Source: an uncultured Lachnospiraceae bacterium
Lineage (GTDB): Bacteria > Bacillota > Clostridia > Lachnospirales > Lachnospiraceae
Assembly (NCBI GenBank): GCA_944383265.1
Contig: CALWOX010000001.1
Coordinates: 62,001 to 126,000, forward strand
Direction of reading: 5' to 3'
DNA length: 64,000 bases
Shown here: piece after piece, positions 41,293 through 50,662 of the stretch
Position numbering within the stretch: position 1 is the first letter of the stretch
How the letters are laid out: each line of letters starts with the position of its first letter
Position numbers and translations under genes: made by a program
Notes under the pieces: generated by a model
What the model was told of the DNA's origin: nothing
Databases searched by the model: none
What the model saw: the letters and a program-made list of their open reading frames with translations, nothing else

Positions 41293-42444
41293 GTGAAGAA
41301 GACCTTAAATATCGCACTTATAGGTACAGGATTCATTGGAAAGCAGCATCTTGAGGCTATTCGCCGCATACCCTACACCAATATCGTGGCGATCGCCGAC
41401 TGCAATGAGGAAGGCCTTAAAAGGACAGCGGAGGCCTTCGGAATAGAAAAGACATATACAGATTATCGTGAGATGCTGGAGAAGGAGGACATCGATGTTG
41501 TTCATAACTGTACTCCCAGCGCCATGCACTATGAAATAAATAAAGAGGTCATAAAGAGCGGACATCACATTTATTCGGAGAAGCCTCTTACACTTACCTC
41601 CGAGGAGAGCGGAGAGCTCGTAGCCCTCGCAAAGGAGTACGGAGTAGCTACCGGAGCAAACTTTAACTACCGCAATAATGCCATGGTGAGAGAGATGAGG
41701 GAGCGCATTAAAAACGGTGAGGCGGGAAAGCCCCTTGTGGTTCACGGCGCTTACCTTCAGGACTGGCTGATGTTCGACACGGACTATGACTGGAGGATGG
41801 ATCCGAAGCTCGGAGGAAACTCGAGAGCTCTCTCAGATATCGGTTCCCATTGCTTTGACACCATACAGTTCGTGTTGGGAGAGAAGATCACTGAGGTAAA
41901 TGCCAACGCTATAATCATATACCCCGAGAGAAAGAAGACAGAGGGCGGAGGAACCTTCAGCGCATCAGCGGGAAAGGTTACGGATACCTATAAGGTTCTG
42001 AACGAGGACGTTGCCTTTGTAATGGCCAAGTTTGAGAGCGGACTCCAGGGCTTCTTCAATATCAGCCAGGTATGCGGAGGAAAGAAGAATGGCCTTGAGA
42101 TAAATGTAAGCGGAAGTAAGGAATCCCTTGAGTGGCACCAGGAACAGTCCGACAGACTCCACATAGGAAAGAGAGAGACGGGAAACGAGGAGCTCTTTAT
42201 GGGAGAGGCATACCTTACAGGAGAGGTAAAGCGCTTTGCGACTCTTCCCAACGGACACCCTGTAGGTTGGGCGGACGCCTTCAGAAACGGAATATTGAGT
42301 TTCTATGAGTCCATATGGGATGAAAGCTACAAAAATAACGGATTCAAGTGGTATGCGGATTTTGAGAGTGCGCATCACATTATGAAGATCATAGAGGCCT
42401 GCCTTGAGAGCAGCAAGGTAAAGGGATGGGTAAAGGTAGGATAA
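41293..42444 (+). CDS. Gfo/Idh/MocA-family oxidoreductase
   Basis: A 383-residue NAD(P)-dependent sugar or inositol dehydrogenase. The N-terminal Rossmann motif is IALIGTGFIGKQHLEAI, EKPLTL is the conserved Lys-Pro segment, and GGNSRALSDIGSHCFDT is the GDIGSH-type active-site region. It starts with GTG at 41293 after AAAGGAG. First gene of the sugar import operon; it may oxidise the imported sugar to a keto form handled by the TIM-barrel isomerase encoded nearby. Confidence 0.88.
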   Translation: MKKTLNIALIGTGFIGKQHLEAIRRIPYTNIVAIADCNEEGLKRTAEAFGIEKTYTDYREMLEKEDIDVVHNCTPSAMHYEINKEVIKSGHHIYSEKPLTLTSEESGELVALAKEYGVATGANFNYRNNAMVREMRERIKNGEAGKPLVVHGAYLQDWLMFDTDYDWRMDPKLGGNSRALSDIGSHCFDTIQFVLGEKITEVNANAIIIYPERKKTEGGGTFSASAGKVTDTYKVLNEDVAFVMAKFESGLQGFFNISQVCGGKKNGLEINVSGSKESLEWHQEQSDRLHIGKRETGNEELFMGEAYLTGEVKRFATLPNGHPVGWADAFRNGILSFYESIWDESYKNNGFKWYADFESAHHIMKIIEACLESSKVKGWVKVG

Positions 42445-42542
42445 AAGACGGGATAAGACAGATAAAAACTCGAAGGGATTAAATAAAGAGCTTAACAAAG
42501 ATTCATAAATAACATTTATGATAAATATTAAGGAGGTATTTT

Positions 42543-43598
42543 ATGAAAAAGAACTTATTGACACTTGGACTTGCAGCTGTACTTTCAGTATCACTGCTTG
42601 CGGGCTGCTCAAGCTCCGCAGAGGAGACCACAGCCGCAGAGACTGAGGCTGCTACCGAGGCTGCAACAGAAGAAGCTGCAGAAGAGGAAAGCACAGAGGC
42701 CGCTTCGGAGGAAGCTGCTGACGCGGAGACTACAGCTTTCGACGGAAAGCTCGGAGTTATCGTGCTTGAGGCTGACCACGGATGGACAGCGGGAGTTTCA
42801 TACTACGCTGAGCAGAAGTGTGACGAGATGGGGATCGACTACCAGATCTACACATCAAACAACGTAAACGACCAGGCTAACCAGATAGAGCAGGCTATAT
42901 CCGACGGATGCACAGCTATAGTTCTCGAGCCCCATACTGATGAGGTTTCTATAGCAGCTCAGGCTATCCCCGATGCAGGTATTCCCCTTGTTCTCTTCGA
43001 CAGAACAGTTACAGGTGACTACGATGCATATGTAGCAGGAGACAACCCCGGAATCGGAACAGCAGGAGCAAAGGAGATAGGAGAGCTTCTCGGAGGACAG
43101 GGAACAGTTATAGTTCACAATGTACCCAGCTCAGGTGTTGTAAGCACAGACCGTGTTGACGCATTCAAGGCTGAGATGGAAGCTGGCTATCCCGACATTA
43201 AACTTATCGACATCACAACAGACGATTTCACACAGGAGAGCGGACTTAAGGCTATGACAGACGCCCTTGTTGCAAATCCCGAGATCGACGCTGTATTCTC
43301 AATAGATGATGAGTCATCACTCGGATTCCTTCGCGCTATCAATGATGCCGGAAGAACAGACATTCAGCTTATGACAGGCTGCGGCGGAGCACAGGCTTAC
43401 TTCAATGCTATCGCAGAGCAGGAGGGCGCTCCGGAGCTTATAACAGCAACCTACAGCCCTATGATGATCCAGGATGCTATCGACGTTGCTATAGAGATAG
43501 CTAACGGCGGAACAGTAGAGAAGGAAGTAATCGTTCCTCCCACTATAGTATCAAAGGACAATGTTGACGAGTTCCTTGACAGCTCTTCACCTTACTAA
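42543..43598 (+). CDS. Sugar-binding lipoprotein of an RbsB-type ABC importer
   Basis: A 351-residue lipoprotein: signal peptide with lipobox LLAGC (Cys22), a low-complexity Thr/Ala/Glu linker to about residue 68, then a type I periplasmic-binding domain (VIVLEADHGWTAGVSYYAE, EQAISDGCTAIVLEPHTD, IPLVLFDR). It binds a pentose, hexose or cyclitol outside the cell. AAGGAGG precedes it. A hairpin lies between it and the ATPase gene, suggesting higher expression of this subunit. Confidence 0.88.
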   Translation: MKKNLLTLGLAAVLSVSLLAGCSSSAEETTAAETEAATEAATEEAAEEESTEAASEEAADAETTAFDGKLGVIVLEADHGWTAGVSYYAEQKCDEMGIDYQIYTSNNVNDQANQIEQAISDGCTAIVLEPHTDEVSIAAQAIPDAGIPLVLFDRTVTGDYDAYVAGDNPGIGTAGAKEIGELLGGQGTVIVHNVPSSGVVSTDRVDAFKAEMEAGYPDIKLIDITTDDFTQESGLKAMTDALVANPEIDAVFSIDDESSLGFLRAINDAGRTDIQLMTGCGGAQAYFNAIAEQEGAPELITATYSPMMIQDAIDVAIEIANGGTVEKEVIVPPTIVSKDNVDEFLDSSSPY

Positions 43599-43639
43599 AA
43601 ATAAATTAGTATCTGACGCTTTAAAAAGCTGAAATTACG

Positions 43640-43665
43640 GGGGAGAATAAAAAATTTTTCTCCCC
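43640..43665 (+). other. Intercistronic hairpin after the binding-protein gene
   Basis: GGGGAGAA/TTCTCCCC with a 10-base AT loop and no T-run after it. Such stems commonly protect the upstream binding-protein message and lower expression of the downstream ATPase. Confidence 0.55.
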
Positions 43666-43700
43666 TGTATTACGTTTTATGACTAAGTCAGGAGATATCT

Positions 43701-45179
43701 ATGGCAAAAACGATCGTGGAAATGAGGGAGATAGAGAAATCCTTCAATGAAAACAAGGTCCTTCGCAAGGTGGACTTTAAACTTAAGGAGGGCAGTATCC
43801 ATGCGCTGCTCGGAGAAAACGGAACAGGAAAAACTACGCTTATGAATATCCTTGGAGGAGTGCTCCCCAAGGACTCGGGCAGCATCCTGATAGACGGGCG
43901 TCCTGTCGAGGAGACGGGGCACGGAATGATAGCGTTTATTCACCAGGAGCTGTCTCTTATAAATGATTTGAATGTATATGAAAACATGTTTCTCGGAAGA
44001 GAACTCAAAAAGGGCATCTTTATTGACCGTAAGGCTATGAGAGAGCGCACGGAGGAGATCCTTAAGAGAATGGATGTGGAGCTTTCTCCCGATGCTATGG
44101 TGGGGGAGCTCAGTGCATCCTACAAGCAGATAGTGGAGATCGCAGGCGCCCTCATGCAAAATGCCAAGGTCATTATAATGGACGAGCCCACTACAGCCCT
44201 TACGGATGTGGAGATATCACACATCTTTAAGCTTATGAGGGATCTTAAAGCCCAGGGAGTAAGCATTGTTTTCATCTCACATAAACTTAACGAGGTGGTC
44301 GAGATCTGCGATTGCTACACTGTTATGAGAGACGGAGTGGTGGTTGCGACAGGAGAGGTGACAGAGGAAACCACCGAAAACAAGCTTGCAGGCTATATGG
44401 TGGGAAAAGAGCTCAGCTACGATGATCTCTATGAGACAAGAGAGGTCGGAGACGTTATCCTTGAGCTCAAAAATCTCTCGAGGGATAGAGAATTCAAGGA
44501 TATAAACATGAACGTCAGAAAGGGAGAGATCGTGGGAGTCACAGGACTCCTCGGAGACGGAAGGAGCGAGGTCTTTGAGACTGTATACGGCTGCAATCAC
44601 AGCTACGAGGGAAGCATACTTGTGGACGGAAAGGCAGCAGTGCTTCACACTACCGACCACGCACAGAAGCTCGGAATAGCCTATGTCCCCAGAGACAGAA
44701 AAGAAAACGGCATCATAAAGGATATGAGCGTTGCGGACAACATGTCCGTGAGCGTCCTCTCCATGTACAGAAAGGGATTGCTCCTTGACAAGAAAAGGAT
44801 AAGCGAATCCAACCGGAAGTATGTTAAGGAGCTCAACATAAAGGTCGCTGACCTCAATAATTCCATAACATCTCTTTCGGGAGGAAATCAGCAGAAGGCT
44901 GTTCTCGGAAAGGCCCTCGGCTCCGAGCCGAGGATAGTGATCCTCGACAATCCTACACAGGGAGTGGATGTGGGTGCAAAGCTTGAGATCTACAATATTA
45001 TTATGGGACTTGCAAAGCAGGGCGTCAGCTTTGTCGTGCTGTCCAGTGAGGCGCATGAGATAATGATGCTGTGCGACAGGACCTATGTGATGTTCCACGG
45101 AGAGGTGAAGGCCGAGCTTTCACGAAACGACTTTTCCGAGGAACGCATAATGGTAGCTGCCACGGGCGGTCAGATATAA
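43701..45179 (+). CDS. Sugar ABC importer ATPase, RbsA-type (two ATPase domains)
   Basis: A 492-residue tandem ATPase. The first domain has Walker A GENGTGKTT and VIIMDEPTTAL; its signature region LSASYKQIVEIAGAL is divergent. The second has the degenerate Walker A region VTGLLGDGRSE and a good signature SLSGGNQQKAVLGKAL. This pairing is the norm for RbsA/MglA/AraG. It starts at 43701 after TCAGGAG and energises the permease encoded 12 bases downstream. Confidence 0.9.
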   Translation: MAKTIVEMREIEKSFNENKVLRKVDFKLKEGSIHALLGENGTGKTTLMNILGGVLPKDSGSILIDGRPVEETGHGMIAFIHQELSLINDLNVYENMFLGRELKKGIFIDRKAMRERTEEILKRMDVELSPDAMVGELSASYKQIVEIAGALMQNAKVIIMDEPTTALTDVEISHIFKLMRDLKAQGVSIVFISHKLNEVVEICDCYTVMRDGVVVATGEVTEETTENKLAGYMVGKELSYDDLYETREVGDVILELKNLSRDREFKDINMNVRKGEIVGVTGLLGDGRSEVFETVYGCNHSYEGSILVDGKAAVLHTTDHAQKLGIAYVPRDRKENGIIKDMSVADNMSVSVLSMYRKGLLLDKKRISESNRKYVKELNIKVADLNNSITSLSGGNQQKAVLGKALGSEPRIVILDNPTQGVDVGAKLEIYNIIMGLAKQGVSFVVLSSEAHEIMMLCDRTYVMFHGEVKAELSRNDFSEERIMVAATGGQI

Positions 45180-45191
45180 GGAGAAGCAGAT

Positions 45192-46157
45192 ATGAACAAG
45201 AAATTCAACATGAAGAAATTTTTAAGTGAAAACAGTGCTGTTGTCGCCTTTGTTTTGCTTTTTGTGATAGCGGTATGTCTGAAAAATACTACCTTCCTTA
45301 ATATAAGGAACCTCACGAACATACTTTTGAACAATTCCATTATAGGTATAGTGGCCCTTGGAATGACGTTGATAATCATAACAGGCGGAATCGATCTTTC
45401 GGTCGGCTCACAGCTTGCGGCCACAGGACTTTTCACCATAACAGTATTCAATCAGACCGGAAGCATATTTCTCGGCATAGCTGCGGGAATAGCAATGGGA
45501 ATGGTAATGGGCCTTGCCACAGGAGCTCTCGTGGCAAAATGCTCGATACCGGCCTTCATAGTCACCTTGGGCACCATGAGTATATACAGGTCAGTGGCTC
45601 AGTATTTCTTTAAGGGCGGCGGAATCCTTGCACAGGGAGACAAGGTGGACGCATTTGTAGCTATATCAAACACAAGGCTCTTCGGCGCAATTCCCCTTCC
45701 TATTCTTTATTGGCTGATACTTGCGGTAATCATAGGTGTATTTTCAAACAGAGTTGCCACAGGAAGACGTATATATGCCATAGGAAGCAATGAGAAGGCT
45801 GCAAAGCTTTCAGGAATAAATGTTGACAGAGTAAAAATAGCGACCTACATGATCTCGGGCGCTCTCGTTGCGGCAGCCTCTGTAGTCGAGGCCTCAAGAC
45901 TGGGAAGCATGAACTCCGCATCATCAGGTACCTCCTACGAGATGGATGCCATAGCAGCCGTAGTTATCGGAGGAACCAGCATGTCAGGAGGTAAGGGAAA
46001 GATCATAGGAACCGTATTCGGAACCCTTACCCTTGGAATAATAGATAATATGATGAACATGTTGGGAGTTCCCACCTTCCTTGTGTCAGCTATAAAGGGA
46101 GCCATAATAATCATAGCAGTTCTCTTCCAGAGACTTCTTGATACAGAGAAAAAGTAA
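45192..46157 (+). CDS. Sugar ABC importer permease, RbsC-type
   Basis: A 321-residue membrane protein with about 8-10 helices, of the BPD_transp_2 family. TNILLNNSIIGIVALGMTLI and GGIDLSVGSQLAATGLF are the characteristic RbsC segments, and SGINVDRVKIATYMISG is the coupling-helix region for the ATPase. One permease gene means a homodimeric channel. An AAGGAG site precedes it. Confidence 0.9.
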   Translation: MNKKFNMKKFLSENSAVVAFVLLFVIAVCLKNTTFLNIRNLTNILLNNSIIGIVALGMTLIIITGGIDLSVGSQLAATGLFTITVFNQTGSIFLGIAAGIAMGMVMGLATGALVAKCSIPAFIVTLGTMSIYRSVAQYFFKGGGILAQGDKVDAFVAISNTRLFGAIPLPILYWLILAVIIGVFSNRVATGRRIYAIGSNEKAAKLSGINVDRVKIATYMISGALVAAASVVEASRLGSMNSASSGTSYEMDAIAAVVIGGTSMSGGKGKIIGTVFGTLTLGIIDNMMNMLGVPTFLVSAIKGAIIIIAVLFQRLLDTEKK

Positions 46158-46176
46158 TTGCCGAGATAGGAGAGGT

Positions 46177-47109
46177 ATGGACAGATACAAAAAAAATCCC
46201 CTCTGTCTCGGGGCGCTGGACATAGGAGGAACAAAAATATCCATAGGCATAGCAGATGAAAGAGGAAGGATAATAGCCTCGGAGAAGATAAAGACCGAAA
46301 AGGATCCGGAGGCTGCAATGAAGACTGCCGCCGAGTACCTTAAAAATATGTCCGAGCTGAGATCCTGTAAGCTTGAGGCTGTAGGAGTTTCCTGCGCGGG
46401 GCCTGTGGATACGGTCACAGGAAAGGTGAACAATCCATATACCCTTCCCGGATGGGAGGAGTATCCTCTCACGGAAAGGCTTTCGGAGCTGTCGGGCGTT
46501 GCTGTAAAGCTCGAAAATGATGCAAATTGTGCGCTACTTGGAGAGGTTCAGCTTTCCGGCCTCCGCAAAAATCGTGTGCTGATGATAAGCATAGGTACGG
46601 GAATAGGCTGCGCCTTTTGGGACGGAAGGTCCTTTTATCGCACGGGAAAGAAATATCATCCCGAGCTCGGGCATGTTCTCATAGGCACAAACAGGACTCC
46701 TTCCGAAAAATGCTACTGCGGACATTATAATTGTGTGGAGAACCTTCTCTCGGGGACAGCCCTCCACAAGCGGGCGCAGGATGCGGGCTTCAGAGATTTT
46801 GGAGACCTCACTGAGGCGTATTTTTCAGCCTTCCACAGACAAAAGCCGGCAGCGGAGCTCTTCATAAGAGACATAAAGGCGGAGTTTCACTCGGCTCTGT
46901 GGAATTACAGCCTCGTATTCCACCCCGACAATATAGTATTAGGCGGAGGAATGGCCTTTGCATATTACAGCTTTTTTGAGGACATATGCAGAGACTTTCT
47001 TGAGTCTGTGGCAGACAGAGAGGACTTCATCCCGCCTTTTAAGCTGAGCTGTGCGGGAGACGGAGAAGCCACGGCGCTTGCGGGAGCGGCGATGCTGTGG
47101 AGGATATAA
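46177..47109 (+). CDS. ROK-family sugar kinase
   Basis: A 310-residue ROK kinase. LGALDIGGTKISIGIAD is the phosphate-binding motif, LENDANCALLGE contains the catalytic Asp, GTGIGCAFW is the glycine turn, and the zinc site CYCGHYNCVENLLSG carries a slightly changed CxCGxxGCxE pattern (Asn for the usual Gly). It phosphorylates a hexose or N-acyl hexosamine. The start at 46177 follows AGGAGAGG. Last gene of the sugar importer operon. Confidence 0.88.
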   Translation: MDRYKKNPLCLGALDIGGTKISIGIADERGRIIASEKIKTEKDPEAAMKTAAEYLKNMSELRSCKLEAVGVSCAGPVDTVTGKVNNPYTLPGWEEYPLTERLSELSGVAVKLENDANCALLGEVQLSGLRKNRVLMISIGTGIGCAFWDGRSFYRTGKKYHPELGHVLIGTNRTPSEKCYCGHYNCVENLLSGTALHKRAQDAGFRDFGDLTEAYFSAFHRQKPAAELFIRDIKAEFHSALWNYSLVFHPDNIVLGGGMAFAYYSFFEDICRDFLESVADREDFIPPFKLSCAGDGEATALAGAAMLWRI

Positions 47110-47117
47110 AAAATATA

Positions 47118-47170
47118 AACAGACATTATAAAGGGAAATAATAAAAGCCCTTTGTGATGTCTGTTTTTTG
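47118..47170 (+). terminator. Terminator of the sugar importer operon
   Basis: AACAGACAT...AAGGG pairs with CCCTT...ATGTCTGTT, followed by TTTT. Confidence 0.75.
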
Positions 47171-47282
47171 TTAATTCAGATTATTTTGTGTTGTAATACG
47201 AGATAAACAGTAGTAGTATAAAAAAATCATAGGTTTTGATGATTGAAAACTTCCTTCGAAGGAGGAAGAGAAAGGGGATAAA

Positions 47283-48668
47283 ATGAGTAAAAAAGACAAT
47301 TCGGATGTAAAAGTCGGCTTCAAGAAGGAAATAGGCCTGTGGGGAGGTATCAGTATTATCGGCGGTATCATGATAGGCTCCGGTATCTTTTACCTCGGAA
47401 CACAGGTACTTGAGAGGGCACACATGAGTATGGGACTTGCCCTGATCGCATGGATAGTCGGAGGCCTTGTGTCTATTCTGGGAGGCCTTTGTTTTGCGGA
47501 GCTCGGAGCGGCAAGGCCTGAAGCGGGAGGTATGGTAGTATACTTGGATGAGGCATATCATCCTTGTATAGGATACTCGTTCGCATTTACCTCTATGCTT
47601 ATAAGCGGAGCGGGCTCCATAGCCGCAATTTCAATAGCACTGCCGGAAGCCTTAAGGGCATATATAGGGCTAAGCGATATACAGGTAAAGATATTTGCGG
47701 TTATTTTTATCGTGCTGCTGACGATTTATAACTGCTACGGAGTAAAACTCAGCAATATTTTGCAGAGCATGTCCATGGCGGCAAAGCTTATCCCTATAGC
47801 TCTCATTATAGCAGGAGCCCTTGTCATGGGAAGACAGGATGTAAATCTTTCTTTGCAGCCCATGGACGGCACCGGAGAGCTCGGACTTTCAGGGGTAATA
47901 AGTACTATAGCCTTTGCCACTGTCGCTTCCTTATGGGCATATGAGGGATGGACAAACCTCAACAGCATGGCGGAGGAGATGAAAAATCCCAAGAGAGACC
48001 TGCCCCTTGCTCTCATATTCGGTATCGGCGGAGTTATGGTCATATATACAGTTTTTAACTTTGCTATTTACAGGATGCTTCCGGTAGAGACGATAAACAG
48101 CATGATAGCTTCAGGAGACGAGTATCTCGGAACAGAGGTTGCAAGGCGTGTATTCGGAAATGTGGGAGGAGTACTGGTAGTGATTGCCATGGTAATAGCC
48201 ATGTTCAGCTCAAATAACGGAATGATCATCGCTTTCCCGAGAATGTATTATGCCATGGCTCAGGGCGGCCATTTCTTTAAGCCCATTGCAAAGCTTGATC
48301 CGAAGACTCATGTGCCTGTAAATTCGATGATACTTCAGGCCGTTATCTCTTCGATCCTTGTGTGCCTCAGAAACCTCAGCGAGCTGACAGCCATGGTCGT
48401 ATTTGTAGGAATGGTATATAACCTCCTTGTAGTAATAAGCGTTATTGTATACAGGAAAAAATATCCCGACCTTCCGAGACCCTATAAGGCCTGGGGCTAT
48501 CCTGTGACAGTAATTATATCATCGCTTCTTTTCACAGCGCTCTGTATAAATACACTGATCGAGGATCCGATAACAGCCATCATAGGCTTTGTGGTTCCTG
48601 TCATTGGAATAATCCTCTATTTTGTCTTTGACAGAAGGATAAAAAAGGACGAAAAAGAGGTCGCATAA
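47283..48668 (+). CDS. APC-family amino acid permease
   Basis: A 461-residue transporter with 12 hydrophobic segments. GGISIIGGIMIGSGIFYLG is the conserved first-helix motif of the APC superfamily and FATVASLWAYEGWTN the sixth-helix motif. The substrate is unknown, but the following three peptidase genes in the same direction suggest an amino acid or small peptide derived from D-amino-acid-containing material. GGAGGAAG precedes the start. Confidence 0.85.
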   Translation: MSKKDNSDVKVGFKKEIGLWGGISIIGGIMIGSGIFYLGTQVLERAHMSMGLALIAWIVGGLVSILGGLCFAELGAARPEAGGMVVYLDEAYHPCIGYSFAFTSMLISGAGSIAAISIALPEALRAYIGLSDIQVKIFAVIFIVLLTIYNCYGVKLSNILQSMSMAAKLIPIALIIAGALVMGRQDVNLSLQPMDGTGELGLSGVISTIAFATVASLWAYEGWTNLNSMAEEMKNPKRDLPLALIFGIGGVMVIYTVFNFAIYRMLPVETINSMIASGDEYLGTEVARRVFGNVGGVLVVIAMVIAMFSSNNGMIIAFPRMYYAMAQGGHFFKPIAKLDPKTHVPVNSMILQAVISSILVCLRNLSELTAMVVFVGMVYNLLVVISVIVYRKKYPDLPRPYKAWGYPVTVIISSLLFTALCINTLIEDPITAIIGFVVPVIGIILYFVFDRRIKKDEKEVA

Positions 48669-48729
48669 GAAGAGTCGGTGGAAAATCAGGGATAAACCGA
48701 AAAATATCCGGAATTAGTGGAGAGATTTT

Positions 48730-49527
48730 ATGAGAGTATATATAAGTGCTGATATAGAGGGAGTCGCGGGAGTGACTTCGTGGGATGAGACCTATCCCGG
48801 AAGAGACGGATATGAGGAAGCGAGGGACCGCATGAACAGAGAGGTGGCTGCCGCATGCAGAGGAGCCATAGCCGCAGGAGCCGACGAGATAGTGGTGAAG
48901 GACGGACATGAGACGGCCCTTAATCTTAAGCCTGAGGCCATGCCGAGGGGAGTAAAGCTCCTGAGGGGATGGGGACAATCCATACTCGGAATGATGCTTG
49001 GAGTTGACAGGGGCTTTGACTGTGCATTTTTTGTGGGTTACCATTCTGAAGCATCATCTCCCTTAAGTCCTCTTTCACATACTTCCGAATTTGATATATA
49101 TCAGGAGGTTTATATTAACGGAGAAAAGACAGCCGAGATGGACATTAACGCTATGTCTGCGGCGATGTATAATGTGCCTCTTGCCTTAGTTACGGGAGAT
49201 AAGGGCATATGCCTTAAGGCTTCCGATAAATACCCCTGGGTAAAGACCGCAGCGGTAAAGGAGGGGATAGGAGGGGCAACCCTAAGTCTCCATCCCGATG
49301 ACGCATGCGAGTTGATAGAGAAGTCTGCGAGGGAGGCCGTTGAGGAGCGCAAGTTTAAATGCGCCCCGATCCCTGAAAAGCTTGTGCTGGAGCTTGTCTA
49401 TAAAAACCATGTGAAGGCCCGCGCCGCATCGCTCTATCCGGGGGCTGTGGCGGTAGACGGATGCACAGTAAGATATGAGGCAAAGAGCCTTGAGGATATG
49501 CTCAGGGCATACAATTTCATGTCATAA
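48730..49527 (+). CDS. M55-family D-aminopeptidase (DppA-like)
   Basis: A 265-residue zinc peptidase. The family motif ISADIEGVAGVTSW, VVKDGHETALNL, FVGYHSEASSPLSPLSHTSE and the central DMDINAMS-type segment (EMDINAMSAAMY) match DppA. Bacillus DppA is a D-aminopeptidase acting on D-Ala-D-Ala peptides. It sits after an amino acid permease and before two further peptidase-type genes, suggesting scavenging of peptidoglycan fragments. Confidence 0.85.
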   Translation: MRVYISADIEGVAGVTSWDETYPGRDGYEEARDRMNREVAAACRGAIAAGADEIVVKDGHETALNLKPEAMPRGVKLLRGWGQSILGMMLGVDRGFDCAFFVGYHSEASSPLSPLSHTSEFDIYQEVYINGEKTAEMDINAMSAAMYNVPLALVTGDKGICLKASDKYPWVKTAAVKEGIGGATLSLHPDDACELIEKSAREAVEERKFKCAPIPEKLVLELVYKNHVKARAASLYPGAVAVDGCTVRYEAKSLEDMLRAYNFMS

Positions 49528-49606
49528 CAGCTGTGAAGGACAAATAAAATACAAAAATACAAAACACGAAAATACAAAAAACAAAAGATTCAGGAGGTAT
49601 TTAATT

Positions 49607-50638
49607 ATGGGATTACCCTCAGACAGCGGATTGGAGCTTTATTCAAAATGGCCTTCGGGAAAAAGAAACCTTATAACTGATATTCCCGGGGTCAAGGTGG
49701 GACACGCCACAATTAAGGACGGAGAGATAAATACAGGTGTGACGGCAATCTTGCCTCACGGAGGAAATCTCTTTAAGGAAAAGGTAATGGCGGGCTGCGC
49801 CGTATTAAACGGCTTCGGAAAGAGCCTGGGATTGGTACAGATAGAGGAGCTTGGAACTATTGAGACACCTATATTGATGACAAATACCCTCAGTGTGGGA
49901 ACTGCGGCTGAGGCCCTTGTGAAATATATGCTCAAGGATAATCCTGATATAGGAGTTGAGACAGGCACTGTGAACTGTGTGGTTACAGAGTGCAATGACG
50001 GAAGGCTCAATGATATAAGAGGGCTGCATGTAAAGGAAGAGCATGTGAACGAGGCTATAAATAATGCGTCCGAGGATTTTGAAGAGGGAGCCGTAGGCGG
50101 AGGAACAGGTATGGTATGCCTTGGGCTTAAAGGAGGAATAGGCTCCGCCTCAAGGGTAATACCTGTGGACGGAAAAGACTATACTGTAGGCGCCATAGTC
50201 ATGTCAAATTTCGGAAGCTCCGGAAATCTCGTTATAGGCGGAGACCACATCGGGGCACGCATAAAGGAAAGGATTGATGCAGAAAGCAAGAAGGATCTCG
50301 GCTCCATAATCATAGTTGTAGGAACAGACCTTCCCCTTTCGGACAGACAGCTTAATCGTGTGGCAAGGAGGGCGGCTGCAGCTCTCGGACGTGTGGGTTC
50401 ATACATGGGAAACGGAAGCGGAGACGTGGTGCTCTCCTTCAGTACGGGAAATATTCTCTCCCATTACAGCGAAAAGGACATCATAGACATAAAGGTAATG
50501 TATGACGAAAATATAGACAAGGTTTTTGAGTCCGCTGTCGAGGCGGTAGAGGAGTCGATCATATCCGCATTGTATCATGCGGAAACGACAACAGGATTCA
50601 GAGGAAATAAATATTATTCGCTGAGAGAGTTTCTCTAA
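49607..50638 (+). CDS. P1-family aminopeptidase (DmpA/BapA-like)
   Basis: A 343-residue autoprocessing aminopeptidase of the Ntn-type P1 family. LITDIPGVKVGHATI is the family start, GAVGGGTGMVCLGLKGG and VMSNFGSSGNLVIGG surround the self-cleavage site, where the Ser of the second block is the expected nucleophile. Such enzymes release N-terminal D-Ala, L-amino acids or beta-amino acids. The start at 49607 follows CAGGAGGT; the longer frame overlaps the previous gene. Confidence 0.85.
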   Translation: MGLPSDSGLELYSKWPSGKRNLITDIPGVKVGHATIKDGEINTGVTAILPHGGNLFKEKVMAGCAVLNGFGKSLGLVQIEELGTIETPILMTNTLSVGTAAEALVKYMLKDNPDIGVETGTVNCVVTECNDGRLNDIRGLHVKEEHVNEAINNASEDFEEGAVGGGTGMVCLGLKGGIGSASRVIPVDGKDYTVGAIVMSNFGSSGNLVIGGDHIGARIKERIDAESKKDLGSIIIVVGTDLPLSDRQLNRVARRAAAALGRVGSYMGNGSGDVVLSFSTGNILSHYSEKDIIDIKVMYDENIDKVFESAVEAVEESIISALYHAETTTGFRGNKYYSLREFL

Positions 50639-50662
50639 AATTATAAAAGGGGAGGGAGGACA

